From: Plasmopara viticola
Lineage: Eukaryota > Oomycota > Peronosporomycetes > Peronosporales > Peronosporaceae
DNA: 64,000 nt
Assembly (NCBI GenBank): GCA_001695595.3
Contig: MBPM02000039.1
Coordinates: 124,001-188,000, forward strand
Direction of reading: 5' to 3'
Shown here: positions 1-10,215 of the stretch, piece after piece
How the letters are laid out: the number at the start of each line of letters is the position of its first letter
How positions within the stretch are numbered: the first letter of the stretch is position 1
The notes under the pieces: model-generated
Databases searched by the model: none
Told to the model about the DNA's origin: nothing
Seen by the model: only the letters and a program-made list of their open reading frames with translations
Program-made: the position numbers and the translations under genes

Positions 1-1270
1 CTCAAGGCAATAAAGGTATCGCAGTGCATAGTGCGTATCACGTCTCAAAATGAACTATACAGCTTCTTGTTAGGCAGATGAAACCTAGTTAAGACGATCA
101 ACCAGCGATTTGAGCCCGGACCTGGCATTTTTATTCGGCAATGTTAAATTCGATAGCTCGTAGGGTCCAAAAAAGAGCCGTCTTGAACAGCAAGAAAATA
201 TATACATCTACGGCGTTGATTTCCAGTCATTCGAGCTTTTGAACTGAGCCGCGTGAATAATTTCAAAACTGAGCTTAAATAAGCTTTAAATACTCCTAAG
301 GTAGTCCATCCGAGTGGAATTATCATGGGCAGTGTGCTTAACAACATAAAAATATTATCATCAGCCGTAAGCGGCGCGTCAAGCATAGCGATTAGGCTTG
401 GCTTCTGTTTCGCTTGGTATGTTGCATAATTTCTTGGAGTTTTGGGAGTTAGAGTGCTGGTGTCGGGCTTTGATTTCATAAAATTCAATAGAAAAATGGT
501 ATTTCAAAACTGACGATGGGTAACTGGTATTGAGATGCGATCTATAGATTAATTTGAAGGTGTGAAAGCTCACGGAATGGAAAGCTCCATTCGTAAACCG
601 AAAATACTGTATTGAAGAAAGCTCACTAGACGTGGTATCTATGTCAAACATAGAAAGGTTAAGATTACGAATTGCAAGCTAAACGTTGGATTGAGCTTGA
701 CGGAACATGTCACGCTGATACTGGATGTAGTCACTAGGGTCTACTAATTTTCTTGACAATCACGAGAAGCATAGATGAGCTTCCGTAGCTGAGTGGCAGT
801 CGCTTCTTCAGGCTGCATATATTACCGACAATGACAATCACTGTCCTTTCATTTGTGCTCGTCGCGAAAGCACATTAATTTTGATTAGGGTTGAAGGACG
901 CTGCAAGACGCTCAATATTGCGTGAGAATTTCCCTTAAACACAGTCATATTGAAGCGGCTAGAGTCGACACTAAAAATAGAGCGATTCCGAAAAATACAA
1001 TTCAGCGGAAGAAGCTCAGTCGATAGGGACGTATCCATTTTTTTCCAGTGACTTATCAGTTGTTCAGTCGAACAAAACAGTTTTGGCTCAAAAGTCAGCA
1101 CTGACGAGGCAATAATAAAATTACATTAAACCCTAATTTTACAGAAATTCGAGCATTTCAGGCGCCAAAGATCAATCAAGCCAAGGGCAATCATCTATTA
1201 AAAATTCAATGCGGTCGTAGATATAAACGAAGGTGCCAGGTGCAGCCAAGTCCAAATTGAGATCCAATGT

Positions 1271-1587
1271 GTGTATTACGTTATCGCGTTGCCAAGTTAT
1301 GCACGTGCTAGGATCAGTCTGGCTAGTCCACGGCATAGAGTGGTGTCCGCATACGTCGGGTCTCGTTCGGCGGGCAGTGCAGCCAGCACCGAGGTCGTGA
1401 GGGTCTTCCATTATTTTGTTTAGCTCTGACTTGGTAAGAGCCCAGGTGGCGCCCGGTACTGGAGACCGTCGCGTCGAGAACGAGACTCGTTAGAGACCTG
1501 CAGATGCCCGAAAGCACCTGTTCGAAGCGCGCGAGCATTTAGCCCCCGCGCTCGGAAGGAGGGCGTCACCCCAACCTTTTCCAAGCT
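1271..1587 (-). mobile_element. SINE-like element in the old LINE
   Basis: A 317-bp element flanked by a perfect 14-bp direct repeat, TTGAGATCCAATGT, at 1257-1270 and 1588-1601. The same element recurs at 2015-2344 and 13061-13392, and truncated at 30573 and 46817, with a pentanucleotide-rich tail at the end reading ...GCGATAACGTAATAC. Target duplications of this length plus a simple-repeat tail are the mark of target-primed reverse transcription. It has no coding capacity; small frames across it are chance. A tRNA-type A/B box was not clear, so the RNA polymerase III ancestry is inferred from form only. Confidence 0.85.
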
Positions 1588-2014
1588 TTGAGATCCAATG
1601 TCATGCTTATTCACCTAAGACCAGGTGTACAGCAAAATTGCGAAAGTAGATAGGCCGGATAGCAAGCGAGTCGATCTATTAAGCGAATTGAACCGTAAAT
1701 CGCAAGAAAAAAGATACGGTGTTCACCAGAGCTGGCGGATATTGAATTTTTATTGTGGCGAGTCTGTAAAAAGAGTTGATTCGTCGCAAATATTCTAAAA
1801 AAGGTGTGCTTTTGTGAATAATAGAGCTACACCATTACGGGCACAATCATCAGAAGAGGGTGATCAGACCAGTAAAAATAGGCGTGTGCATCCGCAGCAT
1901 GAAGGAAGCACACTGATGACCGCAATTAGTGCGGATTGAGAATAAGTGTGGATTGAGAATTAGTGTGGTCTACACTTATGTATGTACCGTGAATCTGGCG
2001 ACTTGGGAGGTTGA

Positions 2015-2344
2015 AGTTGGAAAAGGTTGGGGTGACGCCCTCCTTCCAAGCGCGGGGGCTAAATGCTCGCGCGCTTCGGGCAGGTGCTCTCGGGCATCTG
2101 CAGGTCTCTAACGAGTCTCACCCTCGACGCGACAGTCTCCAGCACCGGGCGCCACCTGGGCTCTTACCAAGTTAGAGATAAACAAACTAATGGAAGACCC
2201 TCAAGACCTCGGTGCTGGCTGCACTGCCCGCCGAACGAGACTCGACGTATACGGACACCACTCTATGCCGTGGACTAGCCAGACTGAGCCTAGCACGCGC
2301 ATAACTTGGCAACGCGATAACGTAATACATTACATTACATTACA
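2015..2344 (+). mobile_element. SINE-like element nested in the DNA transposon
   Basis: Plus-oriented, apparently full-length copy of the element at 1271-1587. Direct repeats TTGGGAGGTTGA flank it at 2003-2014 and 2345-2356 (12 bp). It ends in a tail of about four ACATT pentamers (about 2324-2344). The left target copy lies in the subterminal part of the DNA transposon, so this insertion is younger than the transposon, which is in turn younger than the old LINE. Confidence 0.85.
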
Positions 2345-2462
2345 TTGGGAGGTTGAGAAATAGTGCGGACTCCGCACGGATTTCACAGATCCCTAAACGA
2401 CTACAGTATAGTAAACCGACGGGTCTTTACTGGAATTTTGGTGGTTTTGATTAGTGTAAAGG

Positions 2463-3956
2463 CGCTCAGCTCTCTATCGCCGATTATCGCTGCTTTTGCA
2501 CGTGCTGCCGGCGCTAATGTCCCAGCAGTCGATGACGATGACGAGAAACTTGGTGACAACGAAGATGTTGAAGCAGAGGAAGAAATGGATGAAGATGAAA
2601 ATCACGTGCAGGATGATCAGATCGTCAACAAGCGCAAGCGCAAGCTTCAACAAGTCGTATTGATATCGTCGTGGGTCACTGTGATTAATTGGATGATTAC
2701 CATTGCAGACCAGTAAGGTGAACAAGGCTTAGTCCCTCAGAGTTCTGCGGAAATTAAAAAGTATGTCGAGTTGTGTTCTTGAAACAATCATACTGGCATT
2801 GACACTAAATTCAGGCCAATCATACCAACGCCACAAGGTGGTGGAAGATGCGCGATGAAGTTGGTGGATATGGCGGTTCGAATCCAAAGTCGATATCAGC
2901 AGCCGTGCCATCAGTGCGATAGACGGTTAACCTCAAGGGTGTTGCTGGTAGAGGACGACGCCGATTCGAATGGGTTTCCTACCTATACGTCGTGTTGTTT
3001 TCCGAAGTCATGCGGATTAAGGCCGCTAAAGTCAAGTTCTCTTCAGCCCTAATCGGTCAGCTTGCTCACACTGTCATGAACGATGCACCAGTCGACGACA
3101 AACCTATCGCAGACAAAATCAAGACACGATGGGTTAGCAGTTCATGGTATGTTGTATCATTACACTTGTACCTACATAACGTTTACTGTTTGAAATTGTT
3201 TGCTGTGATAGGAGGAGTATGACATAGTCTATCGTGCACATACCGGGAAGTTTTTGGTCAGCGCCGCAAGGCAGGACTATATCGCAAAAACGGTGCGTAC
3301 CATACGGGCGAGTTATGCCAGGGTTCCGAATCAGGCGACCTGAACGAGGACCTGCTTTGCAACATGGACTGCACTCGATGATCAACTGCGACAACGGCCG
3401 AACACTTGGTTTTCGTGGCGATACTGAGGTCAAAGACGCCGATGTTGTGTCGGGTGGTATCGGGATGACCATGATGGTCTATATCGCGGGCGGCTCTCGT
3501 ACGCGAATCATTGCACCCATTATGATCTACCAGAATCCAAACCGATCATACCCTATAAATGGTGTTCCAGACAATGTTTTTGGTGATTCCTACCGCTCTG
3601 AGCCTAAAGGCTGGAATGATAAAAAGGTTGGTGTTTCATACATCATGCACCCTAGTACTCTCTATTGATTTCATTACACATAATTATAGGTATTTCCTCA
3701 ATGGTTTGGCAAACCACGCGCATTCAAGGGAAATAGTGCTGGCCGAAGGACTGTCATGTATGTGGACAATTGTGGCGGCCACAACGCTAGTCCAGAATTA
3801 CGCGATGTTCTCTTGAAGACCAACCTTGAACTGCGCTGTTTTAATCCCTGCGCGACCGATCTTGCTCAGCCTGCTGACTCCTTCGTCATTTCAGAAATCA
3901 ATAACGAACGGACCCGATTGTGGGCGCTTTTTCGGTCACTCCGTATTCAGAATTAG
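2463..3956 (+). pseudogene. Broken DDE_1-type transposase of the nested transposon
   Basis: Transposase remains in several frames. An acidic stretch followed by a KRKRK basic cluster (about 2530-2650) resembles a nuclear-localised N-terminus. The catalytic part is recognisable from about 3214 (EEYDIVYRAH) through a block ending in IAPIMIYQNP (about 3540). It continues to YVDNCGGHN (3756-3785, the conserved DN-GH element holding the second catalytic Asp) and ATDLAQPADSFVI (about 3845-3890), the pogo-like pattern that holds the third Asp. Two candidate introns, 3147-3211 and 3627-3689, each have GT...TAG ends and about 63-65 bp, and join homologous frames. Frameshifts and an internal stop after QAT (about 3340) make it non-functional. 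Confidence 0.7.
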
Positions 3957-6611
3957 TGCGGTCCATACTATTTCTCCAAGCCCATAATTAGTGCGGATTT
4001 AGTAATAGTGTGATCCCCCCTAATACCTTTGAGCGATCTAAAAATGGGAGGTTGAGAAAAAGTGTTGTCCGCACTAATTACGGTCATCGGTGCAGTCGTT
4101 TTATTCAATTTATTGGTGTTGATATTTTTTGTGAAGCGAGTAGTTGGTAATTAATATTAAATTAAAGGTGTTGCTTACACATCCCATTGAATTTGAGTAA
4201 AACCACCTGAGAGGTCCACGCCTCCTGTCTAGAATTGAAGGCAAGGAATCACGAATACGCACGCATATGTCTTTAAAAAAATGGACGGCTTTAACCAAAG
4301 TCTTCGAAAATTCGGGCAATTTTCCATACTACAAAACGCCTTATTCCAAATAGTTGAAATAAACACCCAAAGCGTAGTATCGGAGAAAATCCGTATCGCT
4401 TATATGACAAGAAGATCGGCACTTTTATCTAATAAGACAAAAAACCTTGGGTGGGTATTGATAAACCGTATGTGCCAAAATATGAAGTGCTAATGAGTAC
4501 AAACCAGACCTTCTAGAATTCCTTTTAGAGGAGCATGGCTGAAAAGAAGTTTTGACAAATTCTTTGCTTTGGCCGTAATCCGAAGTTTCTTGATGCACTA
4601 CAGTTGAGCCATACTTATACCAGGATGAACATTGACAGCAAGACAACAATCGCTGCAATTATTATCAAAGTGGCAAAACGCTTAGATACCGTGGCCTATA
4701 GGGTACGACCCATGTAAGCTTTCACCGTGGCTGATTGGTCAATCGCAGAACGGTCTACGAAGCCGAATAAAAAACATTGGATGCATTTATTGTGTTCGCG
4801 ACAAGGCAGTTTTTCCACATGGTAAGCCAAAGTAGCTGAAGTTTCTTTGGCGATGAAGGCTGGCGTGATAGCAACGCCGGGAGTAATTTTAAGGCAAGCT
4901 CTGTCGGCTTCCTCAAAGAAAATTTAGGATCAAACTGCCGAATCTTTATGCCAAATTGACCACTCGAGAGGTCGCTAGCACTCGCTGTGCCTTACGATGC
5001 ACCGACACCAAACTGAAACGCTGTAGTATTAACCAGTCCAGCACCCAAATATATGTATAACGCTAGTTGATCATAAGATGCTTTTGCACTTCAAAGAGCG
5101 CCTAATCTTGTCTTATGTAAATAACTTTCTACACCAATAACTTTATCAGCGCCAATATTCGACATGGCGGAATCGAAGTCGCTTGCACCATAATCCATAG
5201 ATGGTGGTAAATCCTCACACGACATCACGATGTCATGTTTTAGAGAGGGGAAGCAAAATATGAATGGGTTCAATGACGCTAGGGAAGCCACACGAGAGAC
5301 CGTGAAGGATTCTAAAGAAATACATACGGATGCGCATGCAGAGGAACGAAATAAACTCAGACGAGACAACTGGATTGTTAGCTTTCAACCAAGGGATATT
5401 TGCCGGAAACCTACTCGGTAGCTGATGAAATCATCTCTTGCTCCGCCAATTCCTCTTGGCGTCCAGCTTGATGGTTGACAAAACAAGCTCGGAGTTCTAA
5501 CATGCCGTCACCGGGCGACGAGAATGTAACCTTTTAAGAGGAGAATGCAAGAATCGGACCTAATCAGCTGGCCTTTAATCGTGTCCAAAATATACTGTAC
5601 GCTCCCGCGCGAAAGGGAAGACCGCTTCGAGCACATGTGAATTGACGCATGTCGGTGGCGCACAATATTATGTGAGCCATTTGAAAAAACGGTATCCGCT
5701 TCTTAATCAGAAAGTTGGACCAGATTAACGAAGAAGGGAAGTCCTTTTTCTAAAAGGCGTTTAATTTTGGTATCAAACGCTTTCAGCTGAAGTATGCTTA
5801 GCTTAGACGCAGTGTCATAAGCAAAGCACGAAGGTCGTGTCCTAAATTCGGGATGAGCTTAAAGTCAAAAGCCTCAATGATACGCTAAATCTTGATAGCA
5901 TGTCAACAGAGATTTCACATCAGATGCAGCTCTGCCACATTAGCCGGTGGTGAAGCCAGCTTTATCGCATTAAGTCGCAAACTGTCAGAATTTTGAAGAG
6001 CGAGCTCGGACTCGCTAGTCTCAAGCAATTTATCTTCTTATGGCTGGCAAGGGCCACAGCGGTAAAACGCCAAGCGTGACATCACCCTAACTACAAATGA
6101 CAGCTAACTAATGAAGACCTACGCGCATAATTGTCTGCAGTAAGAGATACAAGCTTAGCTTTGGAAAATTTGTATCCGCGCAAAACAAAGAGAGTCTCTA
6201 CTGTAAGATGTTTTAGGCGACATGTACTCGATGACACGACCTGATACAACAATAGCTCTTTGCTTAGAGCTGCGCGAGCTGTAGATCCGTCAAATGTGGT
6301 TCTTTCGGTCTCTCTATCAGACCACTTTAAGCAGTAGGTATCAGACAACGACATAGATGTAAAAAAAACGAGGCACGATGGGATGACAAATGGTCAAAGC
6401 TTAAGTTACGACGACTTGTCATCGAAGGCGATGATTCCAGCAAGCCACAAAGGTGACGTTGTTAGAGGGTGGAAAAGCGAGCGCAAAGGAGGCGATTGCA
6501 AAGAGTTAAGACCGCAGCGAGAAATTTGGAGCGAAGAATAATGAACAGAAGGGGCTTGTGCGGTGCCGCAAAAGTACCCTTTTTCTGAGTAAGTGCGCAG
6601 TCGAAAATCCA

Positions 6612-7125
6612 TTATAAAGTATGATGCATACTAGTATAAATATGACACAAAGAGCACATAAAGTCTCGGCTTCTTATATATATATTTTAAAAATATATCG
6701 CTTATCACATTATGGGTTGCATGTACTCTAGCATTCATTTGTCCTCAGCGTGGTTCTCTTTAGTATGTTGCTGTTGTGTCTACTTAAACTTTGTTCTCCA
6801 TTTGCAATGCTAGATTAAATACCAAGTATTGTAACATTTTCATTAATTTCTTATACATGTTATAGCAGTGTCTAATCTTAGAGGGTTCCCTTTCAAGATA
6901 TTTTTTACTTGTATGTTAGAACTGAACAAATGTCTATTGTTTAAGTTGCTTTGTATATATATATCATCGTGTACACGGTCTCATTCTTTATCGGCTATTT
7001 TGTAGCCAACCCACCTACACCAGTAAAAATGTCGTTGGTGTTATCTTTAAGTGGTCCTCGTATTCTTTGATCAAAGTACCTAGAGTATCAGGAGAATCGC
7101 GTGTGCTGCTTGTGCATTGTTGCGA
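6612..7125. repeat. AT-rich gap with a MITE fragment (empty SINE site)
   Basis: No gene is visible. The first part is AT-rich with a TATATATATTTTAAAAATATAT run near 6678. At about 6928-6996 the sequence matches the core of the MITE found at 12931, 30425 and 46667, but here CATCGTGTACACGG is uninterrupted (about 6972-6985). It is the unfilled form of the site occupied by SINEs in the other copies. From 7126 segment X of unit 1 begins. Confidence 0.5.
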
Positions 7126-7904
7126 GTATCATCCATTAAATGTTGCATTTCTAAGTACGTCGGGTTAGCGGAGCGGCTACTACTTAGGCAGCAATTTATT
7201 TTTGTACTGCCGCCACCATGCATGCAGTGGCAACAGTGATGCAAGCCAAACTTGCCTTCAGGCTTCTTACGAGCCGAGTGAAACATCCAACACTAACTAT
7301 TTCTGGTGCTTAAAACGTTTGTATAGGTCGCGCTGAAGCAACAGCTCTTTTTTAGTCGAGATCCTATTATAAACGCCACGCTGGTAGCGCCCTTACGAGA
7401 GATCTCGCAGTGCGTGAAGCAGATGAGCATACACCTCGGCGCTATGACCTGCATTAGACGAGTAGTGCTCGTCCGGAATGCTTTTCTTTCGCGTCAGACC
7501 CAAATTAAGTGGACCTAACACGTAATCGGAGTTTCTGACGAAGGGCGAAATCCACGAAATATCGCTAGGTTCAACTCATAAAATGCACTGAATTATCGCC
7601 GTCTCTGGCTTTACGCTTTTAGCATGTGTCCCTAGCGTCGGCAAAATCATCGCGAAGTTCCCTGTCTTGGCGGGCAAGATTTTTACACAGCCAGTGAGTC
7701 TGATGTAAAGTTTACCACTTTTTATATCTTAACCTTGACAGACAAGCCTTTTCGACTTTGATGTCTTTAACATGAGGCGTCTTCGCCGTCTAAACGCCAG
7801 ACACGTTTAAGTATGAGCGTTCATTCTAGGCGAAAAGCTGCTATTTTATAGAGAAGCCTTGAGAAAATGACACCCAAAATATATTGGGATGGATATAGTC
7901 CTTG
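7126..7904 (-). pseudogene. Segment X, copy 1: decayed coding segment of unknown function
   Basis: Minus-strand segment lying downstream of the effector in every unit (copies at 22341, 40267, 61840, and inverted at 57060). In unit 2 one frame reads LGLTRKKSIPDEHYSS then HGAEVYAHLLHALRDLS before a stop shared by the young copies; the corresponding plus-strand copy at 57.1 kb keeps HGAMDYAHLL. After the stop, a GVYNKTLTKKELLLQRDLY-type stretch follows in the same orientation. TCTC|GTAAGG at the stop could be an intron donor, with TTGCTTCAG as acceptor. I do not recognise the protein. Conservation between diverged copies suggests a former gene rather than spacer. Confidence 0.4.
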
Positions 7905-8319
7905 TTTGATTACGATATTGACAAGGTCCCCTTGTGGGTCGCGGCGTCTTGCACAAACAACGTTACCTTACGCTGCTGACAAAGCACTGCTTCTCCGTGC
8001 GTATCATATGAAGCACTCTTGCCAAGTGATCTTCCGCTTCATCAACAAAAATTACATACTGCGCACAGCGCTAGGTTAGTATACGAGACTCTCCACGATC
8101 TTTATGGCATAAGTGGCACATGATAAACGGCAAGTTGATTGCACAGATAGATTGGTGAACGTCAACAACAAGAGTACTATTGTCATGGCACGTATGCCGT
8201 CGCGGTCGAGCCACATTAAAGATGCGCGTGAGAGGCTGCTTGTAACTTTCAAGGTATACAAACACAATAGTTAGAGACGTCCAATAACATCGAAGATGAA
8301 ATGTTTCAAGTTTTATGCG
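7905..8319. repeat. Effector downstream flank F (copy in unit 1, shortened)
   Basis: Sequence matching the region just downstream (3') of each effector copy, for example 9800-10215. Relative to the X-proximal F copies in units 2 and 3 (23110-24311, 41045-42243) about 0.7 kb is missing at the left. It contains one member of a 64-codon minus-strand frame (8071-8265, starting MFVYLESYKQ) also present at 9967, 25755, 27450 and 43678. No promoter or terminator was recognised. Confidence 0.6.
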
Positions 8320-8686
8320 CCAGCTAAGCCTGCGGGCAATGGATCACTTAGCTTCTTTTCAATGAGTCGAAATGTAATAGGCAAGGAATTTTCTCAGAGT
8401 AGATCCACACCACAACTTACGGATACTTTGGCACAGCTTGGGTCTAGTAGGCACATCCACACACATTGAGTTTTTAATCATTTCATCAAACATGGTCTTG
8501 CTTTCGCAGGCATGACAGAATGTTTCTTGGCGTACATCATTTTCAGTATCTTGTGCATCTCTTAGGTCGCATTGACTTCTTTCTCTGAAGTTTCAATGAC
8601 GAAGTTAAACCAAAGAGGGGATATCCATTATAATTAAATTTCGACGGGAACATGCAGCCCTGGAAGCGAATAAACGTCATCGTGAG

Positions 8687-8778
8687 TTCCGGTTGCTTAG
8701 ATCTCTGTGAAGTCAAGCAACCTCAAGCTCGGGTAGTACTCGGGTGGGTGACCACCAGGGAAGTCCGTGTGCTGTAAG
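8687..8778 (+). pseudogene. 5S rRNA-derived fragment
   Basis: About 90 bases read as the 3' two-thirds of eukaryotic 5S rRNA: GATCTCTGTGAAGTCAAGCA, then GGGTAGTACTCGGGTGGGTG and ACCACCAGGGAAGTCC, ending at GTGCTGTAAG. The GGGTGGGTGACC block corresponds to the box C of the internal 5S promoter. The first third of 5S is missing, so this is a fragment, not a gene. It lies antisense inside a broken effector copy; the intact effectors read straight through CGTCATGAGACG at this point. Confidence 0.85.
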
Positions 8779-8869
8779 ACGTTTTTCCTGTTGATTTCGA
8801 CATCTTGGCAAGATTGGAAAATTTCGACGGGAACATGCAGCCCTAGAAGCGAATAAACGTCATCGTGAG

Positions 8870-8961
8870 TTCCGGTTGCTTAGATCTCTGTGAAGTCAAG
8901 CAACCTCAAGCTCGGGTAGTACTCGGGTGGGTGACCACCGGGGAAGTCCGTGTGCTGTAAG
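8870..8961 (+). pseudogene. 5S rRNA-derived fragment, second tandem copy
   Basis: Second copy of the fragment at 8687-8778, carried by the 183-bp duplication. It differs slightly (ACCACCGGGG for ACCACCAGGG). Confidence 0.85.
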
Positions 8962-9296
8962 ACGTTTTTCCTGTTGATTTCGACATCTTGGCAAGATTGG
9001 AAGCGAAAAGATAACAAATTCGTTGATCCCAGCCAATCGCCTTCTCCACGGATGTCTCAAGTTCATCGCCATCTAAATGCTCGTTCAAATGATCAAACAT
9101 GGTTTTGCTATCTCATTTAACAAGAGCAATGATGCGAAGTCCCGTAGGGTCGGCGCTTTCGAAGTTTTTTATATCACCGTAGTTTTCAATGACTAACGAC
9201 ATCCACGTCCACAAACGTGGATTTTCCAAAATATCTTTGTTTTGAGCTTCTGATCTCAAGGATATCAAGCGTATCATCGGCCGTCACGAGGAAGTT

Positions 9297-10215
9297 AGTA
9301 CATTTATATGATTATATTAAAACCAAGTCAAAGAAATTGCCATAACAAAAATGTCTTAATATTGCATTATATTGCGCTTGTCGGTTTCGGATTAGATGGC
9401 AGTTGTTGGCCGGAATATCTTTCATAGTTGTGCATGTTTTCTCTGTACAAGACTTTATCAAACTTACATGTTGCCCTAACTCTAGTTTTTGTTATCGACT
9501 TTGTAATTACAAGGGAGCTTTGTCGCACAAGCGGCCACAATTGTTATATATAGGATCGTCGAATTTATAAATAAACAAGTATTTGCGAGTCGATTAATTA
9601 CTCTTCAAGGCCCAACATTTTTGACAGAGTTACGCTGCTAGGTCACACGATACATTGTTCATATTGGTCGCTGTAGATGCTGCCATCTCTAGATATTCGC
9701 ATTAAAATTAATGATTGTGACACACTTAGATATCACGATTGTGCATTGACCACTGTCTTTTAAACCCGCGTAGCAAGGCTGTATGCTTTATATACTGGAT
9801 AGTATTTTGACAAGGTCCCCTCGTGGGTCGCGACGTCTTGCACAAACAACGTGGCTTTACGCCACAGCATAGCACTGCTTTCGCGTGCGTGTCATCTGAA
9901 GCATCCATGTCAAGTGATCTTCCGAATTCTTTATTCAGGTACAAAAGTTACATACTTAGCAATGCGTCAGCTTAGTACTCGCGGCTCTCCACGATCTTCA
10001 TGGCGTAAGTGGCACATGGCAAACAGCAAGTTAAATGCACAGATCGATTGGTGAACGTCAACAACAAGAGTACTGTTGTCGTGGCACGTATGCCGTCGCG
10101 GTCGAGCCGCATCAAAGATATGCGTGAGAGGGTGCTTGTAATTTACAAGGTAAACAAACACAATTGTTTAAGACGTCCAACAACATCAAAGATGAAATGT
10201 ATTATCTGTTATGCA
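9297..10215. repeat. Effector downstream flank F of E1
   Basis: Non-coding-looking flank between the effector fragment and the intact effector, repeated before every effector copy (25096-26003, 26787-27694, 43016-43922). The F copy next to X in units 2 and 3 is about 270 bp longer in the middle. A 64-codon minus frame at 9967-10161 (MFVYLVNYKHPL...) is kept at equal length in five F copies, but the surrounding bases are equally conserved, so coding is unproven. Confidence 0.6.

Larger units (their letters stand above)
1917..4086 (+). mobile_element. Tc1/mariner-type (DDE_1) DNA transposon, decayed
   Basis: Bounded by an inverted repeat: 19 bp at 1917-1935 matches the reverse complement of 4068-4086 at 18 of 19 positions. 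The motif AATTAGTGYGG is repeated near both ends (1924, 1941 degenerate, 1958, 3951, 3986, and inverted at 4069), as subterminal transposase-binding repeats often are. It carries a broken transposase gene and is interrupted by a SINE at 2015-2344; without it the element is about 1.83 kb. It sits inside the old LINE endonuclease region, which resumes on the right side near 4090. The exact target duplication is unclear because the host sequence has decayed. Confidence 0.75.
1..6611 (-). mobile_element. Old decayed LINE (non-LTR retrotransposon), interrupted by nested elements
   Basis: Minus-strand non-LTR retrotransposon that matches, piece by piece and in order, the three younger LINE copies at 13.6, 30.9 and 47.2 kb. 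Recognisable pieces are the start of the reverse transcriptase domain (about 300-650, including an AMLDAPLTADD block shared with the younger copies), the linker between endonuclease and RT (838-1101), the endonuclease (about 1610-1916 and 4087-4190), and ORF1 remains (4190-6430). Its 5' end is near 6611, where the GTGCGCAGT stretch of the 5' end of the younger copies is still visible. The 3' end lies outside the window. It has many stops and frameshifts, and is clearly older than the other copies because it diverges strongly from them and hosts nested insertions. It cannot be active. Family name not assigned. Confidence 0.85.
8636..9001. repeat. 183-bp direct tandem duplication
   Basis: 8636-8818 is repeated at 8819-9001 with few changes (for example CCCTGGAAGC against CCCTAGAAGC). 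Each copy starts at AAATTTCGACGGGAACATGC and contains one complete 5S-derived block. It is absent from the matching fragments in units 2 and 3, so it arose after unit 1 separated. Confidence 0.95.
8320..9296 (-). pseudogene. C-terminal effector fragment, unit 1 (with 5S insertion)
   Basis: Minus-strand sequence matching roughly residues 430-675 of the intact effector E1. It includes a DDELVTLVEEAIGWDQR-like block (here GDELETSVEKAIGWDQR, about 9020-9075) and the conserved C-terminus near 8320. It has no start, no signal peptide, several frameshifts, and is split by a 5S rRNA-derived insertion. A 183-bp segment including that insertion is duplicated in tandem (8636-8818 and 8819-9001). The 5' break, just after ATCATCGGCCGTCAC near 9296, is the same as in the fragments of units 2 and 3, so the truncation predates the segmental amplification. 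Confidence 0.85.

Noticed and set aside
784..798. tRNA A-box-like TAGCTGAGTGG
   Set aside because: No B box or acceptor stem at the right distance; the stretch aligns to the LINE (near 16680) and is decayed RT linker.
2874..2886. tRNA B-box-like GGTTCGAATCC
   Set aside because: Lies inside the transposase remains with no A box or cloverleaf upstream.
8687..8778. Functional 5S rRNA gene
   Set aside because: The 5' third is absent, the sequence is embedded in a pseudogene and varies between copies (one with an internal deletion).
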